In this document: positions 42,805 through 49,217 of the stretch, one piece after another
How positions within the stretch are numbered: position 1 is the stretch's first letter
Layout of the letters: every line of letters starts with the position of its first letter
Assembly (NCBI GenBank): GCA_963704825.1
Contig: CAVPHV010000001.1
Coordinates: forward strand, 174,855 to 238,854
Source of the DNA: CAVPHV01 sp963704825
GTDB taxonomy: Bacteria; Actinomycetota; Acidimicrobiia; Spongiisociales; UBA5794
Direction: 5' to 3'
Length of the DNA stretch: 64,000 nt
Made by a program: the position numbers and the translations under genes
Notes under the pieces: generated by a model
Database searches by the model: none
What the model saw: the letters and a program-made list of their open reading frames with translations, nothing else
What the model was told of the DNA's origin: nothing

Positions 42805-43530
42805 ATGCGAAGCCCTACGGTACTTGCACGGTTGAGCCGCCCGTCATCGTTCTGGGACAGCTATGTGACCCTGCTGGGCGTCCTGGCCGGCGCTCTGTTG
42901 CTGTTTCCTTTCTCCAGCAAAAGTCCGCTGATCTGGGCTGCAAGTATCGCCCTCTTCGTGGCCGCCGCCATCATCTCCTACCGGGCATCACAGTCTGACG
43001 CTGGAGTCATCGGGTGGGTCACGGTCGGCGCAATCGTCCTGGGAGCCCTCCTGGTGGCCGCAGTGTTTTCTTCGAACGACATCGTGCGCGGGCTGGTCAA
43101 CCTGGCGCTCGCCGCGATGATCGGGTCGGGGCCAATCGTCATCCTGCGCCACGTCTACACCCGACCCAGGGTGACAATAGGCGATGTCGTCGGCGCGCTG
43201 GATGCCTACATCGAATTGGGCCTCTTCTTCACGTTCCTCTACAGCGCCGTCGCCAGGTTCTCCGCCGAACCGTTCTTCAACCAGGTCGTCGACCCTGCCC
43301 TGTTCGACTACGCCTACTTCAGCTTCGTCACGATGACCTCACTCGGCTACGGCGACTTCACCCCTGCGCTCGCCGTCGGCAAAGGACTCGTGATCGTTGA
43401 AGTACTGCTCGGTTCGATCTTCCTGGTCGTTCTCGTCGCCCGACTGGTCGGCACCCTCGGGATGGAGCGACCTCCTCGTCCACGCCGGGACCACGCCAAC
43501 GACACCGAGTACCACGCGGACACGAACTGA
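42805..43530 (+). CDS. Two-pore-type potassium channel protein
   Basis: The selectivity filter reads TMTSLGYGDFTPA, followed by a last helix GLVIVEVLLGSIFLVVLVARL. Four or five N-terminal helices precede (WDSYVTLLGVLAGALLLFPF and others), so the layout is like Kch or an ion_trans_2 channel rather than a minimal KcsA. No RCK/TrkA domain is present. I chose the ATG at 42805, with AAAGGCGG just upstream; an ATG at 42769 in frame adds 12 residues. It is divergent from the large secreted phosphoesterase gene. Confidence 0.83.
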   Translation: MRSPTVLARLSRPSSFWDSYVTLLGVLAGALLLFPFSSKSPLIWAASIALFVAAAIISYRASQSDAGVIGWVTVGAIVLGALLVAAVFSSNDIVRGLVNLALAAMIGSGPIVILRHVYTRPRVTIGDVVGALDAYIELGLFFTFLYSAVARFSAEPFFNQVVDPALFDYAYFSFVTMTSLGYGDFTPALAVGKGLVIVEVLLGSIFLVVLVARLVGTLGMERPPRPRRDHANDTEYHADTN

Positions 43531-43531
43531 C

Positions 43532-43873
43532 TCAGCTGCGATCGAAACCGAGCACCCGGTACTTCTCTGCCTGGAAGTCCTCTTCGGAGATCGCGCCGCT
43601 CTCACGCTTGGCTTCGAGTGCTTCGAGTTCGGACGCGACAGACCGCGAACCCTCCTGCCCGGCCGCCTCATCGCTTGAGTGTGCACCGATGCGTCGTGCG
43701 GCCTGGCAAAGAAGTAGACGATGAGGCCGAGGATCGGCACGACCAACATGAGCGAGAATCCAGAACGTCTTGGCAGGAGCCGACATGTCGCGTCGCCTGA
43801 GCACGTCGACGGCACCCACGATCCACAGGAACAGCAGTGGGAGCGCCACGAGTATCACCCAGACAGGATCCAT
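43532..43873 (-). pseudogene. PLDc_N-SHOCT small membrane protein with two compensating frameshifts
   Basis: The frame from 43873 starts like a PLDc_N protein: a helix MDPVWVILVALPLLFLWIVG then DVLRRRDMSAPAKTFWIL. The expected second helix, LMLVVPILGLIVYFFARP, appears in another frame right after FWIL. The original frame then resumes with a typical SHOCT tail, SELEALEAKRESGAISEEDF followed by QAEKYRVL. So one base gained near 43757 and a compensating change near 43670 would restore a normal protein of about 113 residues. It is either a genuine double mutation or an assembly error. Two bases separate its stop from that of the convergent channel gene. Confidence 0.6.
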
Positions 43874-43940
43874 GCTGCTTCCTCTCAGACCGGTGAAACC
43901 CTAGTGCTGCGCCGTCGCCCTTCGTGCTGCGGGGCCGGGG

Positions 43941-44270
43941 TCACCCGAGCCAGTGGACCCGGCACCAGGTGCGCCGCTGGCACTCCGGGCAATGCATCCA
44001 GCGGCTGTATTCCTTCCCGGGAATCCACATCGAGATGAGCATGATCCGCAGCCCCACCTCGAGCATCGACATGCGGGTACGAACCTCACATTCCGAGCAG
44101 TCGAGCACCACCGTCCCGGGACGATGCTCGCCGACGGAGAAGAGGGCGGCCCTTCCCTCCGCAGGCGGGTCATTGCGGAGGATCGGGTCCTCGTCCTCGA
44201 CGCTCGGCGCCGGGACGTGGGGCGCCTCGAAGAGGGCCTTCTTTCCGAAGGGATCTTGCCTGTCGCTCAC
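43941..44270 (-). CDS. Uncharacterised cysteine-pair protein coupled to ParA
   Basis: The 109-residue product has an acidic N-terminal half (DPFGKKALFEAPHVPAPSVE) and a C-terminal half with CSEC and CPEC about 37 residues apart, suitable for one zinc site, with WIPGKEYSRWMHCPECQRR between and after. No family is recognised. It overlaps the ParA-like gene by four bases, so the two are translated together. It may be an adaptor for the ATPase; this is inference from position only. Confidence 0.65.
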   Translation of the reverse strand: MSDRQDPFGKKALFEAPHVPAPSVEDEDPILRNDPPAEGRAALFSVGEHRPGTVVLDCSECEVRTRMSMLEVGLRIMLISMWIPGKEYSRWMHCPECQRRTWCRVHWLG

Positions 44271-45022
44271 AGGAGGTCCTCGACGGTCTTGGCGAGTTCC
44301 CGATAGGCCTCGGCACTCTTGGAGTTCTTGGCGTGGGCGAGCACAGAGCGGCCCCGCCCCGGTGCCTCTGCGACCCTGACCGACTTGGGTATCGGCGGCG
44401 ACAAAACCACAAGCCCATGGACCTCCTCGATGTCGGCGAGCACCTGACGGGCCAGCCTGGTCCTTCCGTCGTAGATGGTGGCGATCCCACCGAGCACCTG
44501 AAGGTCCTCGTTGGTATACCCCCGAACGTCACCGACAGTCTCGAGAAGTTGGCCGACCCCGCGGTCCGATAGCGTTTCGCATTGGAACGGAATCGCCACG
44601 TAGTCAGCCGCGGTCAGCGCGTTGATGGTGAGGATGCCGAGCGACGGCCCGCAGTCGATCAGGATGTAGTCGAATTCGTTGCGAAGCGGCTTGAGGGCAC
44701 GGGCCAGCGCAAATTCACGCCCCGTCTTGGTGAGCAGGTGAATCTCGGCTCCCGCCAGATCAATCGACGACGGGAGAAGCTTCACGGTGTCGAGGTCAAC
44801 CATGACCTCTCGGGCGTCGACTCGGCCGAGGAACACGTCGTGCATCGAGACCGGGAGCGAGTCGGGATCCTGGCCTGTGGCGTAGGTGAGGCATGCCTGT
44901 GGATCAAGATCCACCATGAGCACCCGCCGCCCCAGCTCGCCAAGTGCCTCAGCCAGAGTGTGGACGGTGGTGGTCTTGGCGACCCCGCCCTTCTGATTGG
45001 CGACGGCGATGATGACTCCCAT
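44267..45022 (-). CDS. ParA/Soj-family ATPase
   Basis: A 251-residue deviant-Walker ATPase starting at the ATG at 45022. It has VANQKGGVAKTTTVHTLAEA with the signature Lys of the ParA/MinD family, VLMVDLDPQACLTYATG and YILIDCGPSLGILTINAL. Such proteins position chromosomes, plasmids or protein complexes on the nucleoid. No parB-like gene or centromere-like repeats are nearby, so a role in placing a protein complex is possible. The frame to 45250 is not supported. Coupled by a four-base overlap to the Cys-pair protein gene. Confidence 0.87.
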   Translation of the reverse strand: MGVIIAVANQKGGVAKTTTVHTLAEALGELGRRVLMVDLDPQACLTYATGQDPDSLPVSMHDVFLGRVDAREVMVDLDTVKLLPSSIDLAGAEIHLLTKTGREFALARALKPLRNEFDYILIDCGPSLGILTINALTAADYVAIPFQCETLSDRGVGQLLETVGDVRGYTNEDLQVLGGIATIYDGRTRLARQVLADIEEVHGLVVLSPPIPKSVRVAEAPGRGRSVLAHAKNSKSAEAYRELAKTVEDLL

Positions 45023-45118
45023 CGCGTGGATTCTACGTCGCCTGTTTTCACCTTCGAACCGAACCGTTCCGCCGGCACGCCCGGGCGCCCGCCACTCACC
45101 CGGTAACCTCGCCCCTGC

Positions 45119-45526
45119 GTGCCTCGACCTGAACACTTCCGATCCCATCGACTGCGCCGTCTCGCGGCGGTGTTTGCCGGAGGCGTCGTCGGCACCGCAG
45201 GCCGCGCCCTTCTCATCGAAGCCTTGCCGGACCGGGCCGGAGCAATGCACTGGGCGACCTTCCTGGCGAACGTCCTTGGCGCATTCCTCCTCGGATGGTT
45301 CGTCACCCGGGTTTCGACAACCACACGACGCAGTGAGCTGATGGTGCCCTTCTTCGCCATCGGCCTCCTTGGATCCTTCACGACGTTTTCGGCGTTGATG
45401 GTGGACATCGTCGAATCGGCTCGCGCCGGTCTGGTCCTCGGGGGGATCGGATACGGCCTCGCTTCCCTCGTCGTCGGGCTCGGCGCCGCCGCGGTGGGCG
45501 TTGGCCTGGCCAGGGTGAGTCGATGA
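45119..45526 (+). CDS. crcB: Fluoride channel CrcB/Fluc, first subunit
   Basis: A 135-residue four-helix membrane protein that exports fluoride passively. It has GGVVGTAGRALL, the pore Asn in ATFLANVLGAFLLGWF and the Phe-box region GSFTTFSALMVDIV. The GTG start at 45119 opens the frame. It overlaps the second copy by four bases, and the pair probably forms a heterodimer. No fluoride riboswitch consensus is visible in the 96 bases upstream. Confidence 0.92.
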   Translation: MPRPEHFRSHRLRRLAAVFAGGVVGTAGRALLIEALPDRAGAMHWATFLANVLGAFLLGWFVTRVSTTTRRSELMVPFFAIGLLGSFTTFSALMVDIVESARAGLVLGGIGYGLASLVVGLGAAAVGVGLARVSR

Positions 45527-45900
45527 TCACCGCCTTGGCCGCCGTTGGCGGAGGCCTGGGTGCTCTCTGCCGCTACGCCGTTGGCGGTTGGGTGCAGCGC
45601 CGCACCGGATCGCTGCGCCCCTGGGGCACCGCCGTCGTCAATCTGAGCGGCACCTTTGTGCTCGGCGTATTCGCCGGCTATCTGGCCGGCCACGGTCACC
45701 TCGATGCCGACCTTTCCCCCGTGACCGTCGGATTCCTCGGCGGCTACACCACCTTCTCCACCTGGATGGTGGAGACTCTCTCGCTGAGCGGAGAAGGGGG
45801 CAGCGCCGGACTCCGCGCCGGCGCCATGAATCTCGCCGTACCAACGATTGCGGGTCTAGTCCTGGCGGCAGCCGGCTACGCAGCCGGTACCCTGGCGTAG
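45523..45900 (+). CDS. crcB: Fluoride channel CrcB/Fluc, second subunit
   Basis: A 125-residue paralogue of the preceding gene with GGGLGALCRYAVGGWVQRR, NLSGTFVLGVFAGYL and the Phe box GGYTTFSTWMVETLSL. The two subunits differ enough to suggest fixed opposite orientations in a heterodimer, as known for many Gram-positive Fluc pairs. The DUF190 gene follows. Confidence 0.93.
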   Translation: MITALAAVGGGLGALCRYAVGGWVQRRTGSLRPWGTAVVNLSGTFVLGVFAGYLAGHGHLDADLSPVTVGFLGGYTTFSTWMVETLSLSGEGGSAGLRAGAMNLAVPTIAGLVLAAAGYAAGTLA

Positions 45901-46066
45901 GAGGCTGTTGGACAATCGACGTCGCGGGGTGGCACGCCTTGCGCCATCCCGCCGCCGCGTTCGCTCAGCCGGTCAACGGCCTCGTCAGGAGGGCCGTGGC
46001 GAGCGCAAACTGACTTCGTTGAATAGACGCTTCGGCGGCCGAGACCCAGTGGAAGGAAGACCCTCC

Positions 46067-46405
46067 GTGGAAGAACTCAAGGACGGGCAGTTGCTGCGCA
46101 TCATCGTCGGAGAAGATGACACCCATGACGGTCAGCCCCTCTATGAAGCGATTCTGCTGATGCTGCGCCGCGAAGGCCTTGCCGGCGCCAGCGTCTTCCA
46201 TGGGATCGCCGGCTTCGGAGCGTCGTCGGTCGTCCACACCTCGAAGATCCTTCGCTTGTCCCAGGACCTTCCGGTCCTGATCGAGTGTGTCGACACGGCG
46301 GCCAGAATCGAGGCCGTGCTACCGACCCTCGACGCCATGGTGACCGAGGGTCTGGTGACGATCGAGAAGGCGGACGTCCGGGTCTATCGCGGGCGGCCGA
46401 GCTGA
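46067..46405 (+). CDS. DUF190 family protein
   Basis: A small soluble protein of 112 residues with the DUF190 core: QLLRIIVGEDDTHDGQPLYE, GASVFHGIAGFGASSVVHTS, LSQDLPVLIECVD and IEAVLPTLDAMV. The fold resembles PII-like signalling proteins; ligands are not established. Such genes commonly adjoin crcB, as here. I chose the GTG at 46067, with GGAAGGA eight bases upstream; the frame back to 45908 is low quality. It also precedes the phosphoribulokinase gene by 89 bases. Confidence 0.85.
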   Translation: MEELKDGQLLRIIVGEDDTHDGQPLYEAILLMLRREGLAGASVFHGIAGFGASSVVHTSKILRLSQDLPVLIECVDTAARIEAVLPTLDAMVTEGLVTIEKADVRVYRGRPS

Positions 46406-46443
46406 TCCACCCGGATTCCATACAGGGACCTCCTGCCCTTTCT

Positions 46444-46463
46444 TGCCGACAGTTTCTTCGGCA
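46444..46463 (+). terminator. Weak hairpin between DUF190 and prk genes
   Basis: 6-bp stem TGCCGA / TCGGCA with an eight-base loop, 38 bases after the DUF190 stop codon and 31 bases before prk. It might separate the fluoride genes from the Calvin-cycle operon or lie in the prk leader. Confidence 0.35.
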
Positions 46464-46494
46464 GGATCAACCCAGGCCCCCTATTGGAGGAACC

Positions 46495-47424
46495 GTGCCG
46501 AGACAACGCGTCCAGGACCAAGTCATCCTCGGGATCGTGGGCGACTCGGCCGCAGGCAAGACCACATTGTCACGTGGTATTGCGGAGATTCTGGGTCCCG
46601 AGCGGGTGACGTTGATCTGCAGCGACGACTACCACCGTTACTCTCGGGCCGAGCGAGCCGAAGTGGGCATCTCCGCTCTCGATCCCCGCGGCAACTACGT
46701 CGACATCATGGAGCAACAATTCGAACTGCTCCGCCGCGGCCAGCCGATCCTCAAGCCCGTCTACAACCATCGCGGCGGCACGCTCGATGCCCCCGAGCAC
46801 ATCGATCCCAAACCCTATGTCATCATCGAGGGACTCCTCGGCTACACCACCCGCGCGATGCGGCAGTGTTTCGACGTCAAGGTCTATCTCGAACCCGTAG
46901 AAGAATTGAGAATCCGCTGGAAGATTCTTCGCGACACCACCAAACGGGGCTACACCGAGGCCGAGGTGCTCGCTTCGCTGGAGAAACGCAAGGCCGATAG
47001 CCCGGCGTTCATCCATCCGCAACGGACCTACGCCGATATGGTGGTCAGCTTCTTCCCGCCACCCGACAACACCGATGAAACCGGCGAGCACCTTCACGTG
47101 CGTCACTACCTACGGCCGACCCTCCCCCACCCCGATCTCGCCGATATCGCCGACCGCGAAGAGGGCGTCACCCTCGACCTCATCCGCGGCCCCGACGGCA
47201 AACCCGTAGACCGACTCACGATCGGAAGAATCACCGAGGCGCGGGCGACCAAGCTCGAGGACTACCTCTGGGAGCAAATCCCGGAAGCAAGCCATTTGCG
47301 GGGCAACGTTGGTGCCTTTACCGATCTCGACAACCAAGTTGCACTCAGCCATCCATTGGCTCTCACCCAGCTACTGGTCACGTACCACATGGTGAAGGCC
47401 GCGCTCGGGGTGCATGCCGTATGA
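46495..47424 (+). CDS. prk: Phosphoribulokinase, class II type
   Basis: Phosphorylates ribulose 5-phosphate to the RuBisCO substrate. The GTG at 46495, with GGAGG four bases upstream, gives 309 residues. It has the P-loop GIVGDSAAGKTTLSRGI, SDDYHRYSRAER, ALDPRGNYVDIM, KPVYNHRGG and VIIEGLLGYTT. The order and spacing match the cyanobacterial/plant class II enzyme more than the proteobacterial class I. The open frame back to 46285 shadows DUF190. rbcL follows 13 bases later, so the genes form an operon. Confidence 0.94.
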   Translation: MPRQRVQDQVILGIVGDSAAGKTTLSRGIAEILGPERVTLICSDDYHRYSRAERAEVGISALDPRGNYVDIMEQQFELLRRGQPILKPVYNHRGGTLDAPEHIDPKPYVIIEGLLGYTTRAMRQCFDVKVYLEPVEELRIRWKILRDTTKRGYTEAEVLASLEKRKADSPAFIHPQRTYADMVVSFFPPPDNTDETGEHLHVRHYLRPTLPHPDLADIADREEGVTLDLIRGPDGKPVDRLTIGRITEARATKLEDYLWEQIPEASHLRGNVGAFTDLDNQVALSHPLALTQLLVTYHMVKAALGVHAV

Positions 47425-47437
47425 GGAAGGAACCCGT

Positions 47438-48871
47438 ATGACCAGCCAGTACGAAGCGGGCGTGAAGGAGTACCGCGCCACCTACTGGGAGCCGGACTAC
47501 CGCCCCAAGGACACCGACTTGCTGGCGGTCTTCAAGGCAGTCCCTCAGTCCGGCGTGCCCCGCGAGGAAGTAGCCGCGGCAGTTGCTGCCGAGTCCTCGA
47601 CCGGAACGTGGACGACGGTCTGGACGGATCTGCTGACCGATCTCGACCACTACCGGGGCCGGGCCTACCGGATCGAAGACGTGCCCGGTGACCCTGAAGC
47701 GTTCTACGCGTACGTGGCCTATCCGCTCGACCTCTTCGAGGAGGGATCGGTCGTCAACGTCCTGACCTCGCTCGTCGGCAACGTTTTCGGGTTCAAGGCG
47801 CTGCGCTCGCTGCGTCTCGAGGACATCAGGTTCCCCCTGCACTACGTGATGACCTGCGGAGGGCCGCCCAATGGGATCGTGGTCGAACGCGACAAGCTCA
47901 ACAAATACGGAAGGGCCCTGCTCGGCTGCACCATCAAGCCGAAGCTTGGCCTGTCGGCAAAGAACTACGGCCGGGCCGTGTACGAGGCGTTGCGCGGCGG
48001 CCTCGACTTCACCAAAGACGACGAGAACATCAACAGCCAACCGTTCATGCGGTGGCGAGACCGCTTCGACTACGTCGCCGAGGCCGTGCATCAGGCTGAA
48101 GCGGAGACGGGTGAGCGCAAGGGTCACTACCTCAACGTCACCGCAGGCACCGTCGAAGAGATGTACAAGCGCGCCGAGCACGCCCGGTCGCTCGACATGC
48201 GAATCATCATGCATGACTTCTTCACGGCCGGGTTCACCGCCAACACGTCGCTGGCGAATTGGTGTCGTGACAACGGCATGCTGCTGCACATCCACCGGGC
48301 GATGCACGCGGTGGTCGACCGCAGCCCGCGCCACGGTATCCATTTCAGGGTTCTGGCCAAGTGCCTGCGGCTCTCCGGTGGCGACCACATGCACTCCGGC
48401 ACCGTGGTCGGCAAGCTCGAGGGCGATCGCGACGCCACTCTCGGCTGGATTGACTTGATGAGGGACGCCTACGTGCCGGAGAACCGGTCGCGCGGCATCT
48501 TCTTCGATCAGGACTGGGGTTCGATGCCCGGCATGTTCCCGGTGGCTTCCGGGGGCATCCACGTGTGGCACATCCCGGCGCTCGTCTCGATCTTCGGTGA
48601 CGACGCCGTGTTCCAGTTCGGTGGCGGCACCCTCGGTCATCCCTGGGGAAACGCGGCGGGTGCAACCGCAAACCGAGTCGCCCTCGAAGCCTGCACAGAG
48701 GCCCGCAACGCCGGCAAGGATCTCGAGCGTGAGGGTGCCGAGGTGCTGCGGGCGGCAGCCGCTCACAGCCCGGCGCTGGCGGCGGCCATGGAAACGTGGA
48801 AGGAGATCACGTTCGATTTCGACACGGTCGACAAACTCGACATCGAGATGGAGGAGGCGGCTGATGAGTGA
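47438..48871 (+). CDS. rbcL: RuBisCO large subunit, red-type form I
   Basis: Fixes CO2 onto ribulose 1,5-bisphosphate. The ATG at 47438, with AAGGA six bases upstream, gives 477 residues starting MTSQYEAGVKEYRATYW. It retains KPKLGLSAKNYGRAVYE, the carbamylated-Lys motif GGLDFTKDDEN, HIHRAMHAVVDR, SGGDHMHSGTVVGKLEGDR and GGGTLGHPWGNAAGA. The N-terminus and C-terminal AHSPALAAAMETWKE fit the red-type group (IC or the actinobacterial IE). It overlaps rbcS by eight bases. No activase gene (cbbX) is in the window. Confidence 0.97.
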   Translation: MTSQYEAGVKEYRATYWEPDYRPKDTDLLAVFKAVPQSGVPREEVAAAVAAESSTGTWTTVWTDLLTDLDHYRGRAYRIEDVPGDPEAFYAYVAYPLDLFEEGSVVNVLTSLVGNVFGFKALRSLRLEDIRFPLHYVMTCGGPPNGIVVERDKLNKYGRALLGCTIKPKLGLSAKNYGRAVYEALRGGLDFTKDDENINSQPFMRWRDRFDYVAEAVHQAEAETGERKGHYLNVTAGTVEEMYKRAEHARSLDMRIIMHDFFTAGFTANTSLANWCRDNGMLLHIHRAMHAVVDRSPRHGIHFRVLAKCLRLSGGDHMHSGTVVGKLEGDRDATLGWIDLMRDAYVPENRSRGIFFDQDWGSMPGMFPVASGGIHVWHIPALVSIFGDDAVFQFGGGTLGHPWGNAAGATANRVALEACTEARNAGKDLEREGAEVLRAAAAHSPALAAAMETWKEITFDFDTVDKLDIEMEEAADE

Positions 48872-49205
48872 CATCGGTGTTGAGGCGGTCGGCCCGTCCG
48901 AGCAACAGACGGAGACCTTCTCCTACCTCCCGCCGTTCGACGCCGACCAACTCGCCGCCCAGGTGGACTACCTGGTCGGTCGGGGGTTGATTCCGGCTGT
49001 CGAGCACGTCGAACCGGAGCGGGCGACGCTGACTTACTGGTACATGTGGAAGCTCCCCTTGTTCGGAGTGATCGACCCGGAGGTCGTGTTGGCGGAACTG
49101 AGCGAATGCCATCACGCCAACCCGGGGCATTTTGTGCGTTTGATCGGTTACGACAACCGCAGACAGACCCAGGGCTTCAGTCTGGTGGTGTACCGAGGGA
49201 AGTAG
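48864..49205 (+). CDS. rbcS: RuBisCO small subunit
   Basis: The 113-residue small subunit completes the hexadecamer. It shows TETFSYLPPFDADQLAAQVD, LTYWYMWKLPLFG, VVLAELSECHHANPGHFVRL and a short tail QGFSLVVYRGK. The ATG at 48864 lies inside the end of rbcL. The C-terminus lacks the long extension common in many red-type form IC/ID small subunits. A perfect 14-bp hairpin follows 13 bases after the stop codon. Confidence 0.95.
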   Translation: MSDIGVEAVGPSEQQTETFSYLPPFDADQLAAQVDYLVGRGLIPAVEHVEPERATLTYWYMWKLPLFGVIDPEVVLAELSECHHANPGHFVRLIGYDNRRQTQGFSLVVYRGK

Positions 49206-49217
49206 TGGTCCGAGACC

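Noticed and set aside
45023..45118. Fluoride riboswitch before crcB
   Set aside because: The conserved GGxGATGG and pseudoknot elements are not visible.
47378..48874. 498-residue minus-strand open frame opposite rbcL
   Set aside because: It mirrors rbcL codon bias; high third-position G/C removes antisense stops. No recognisable protein signature and no ribosome-binding site.
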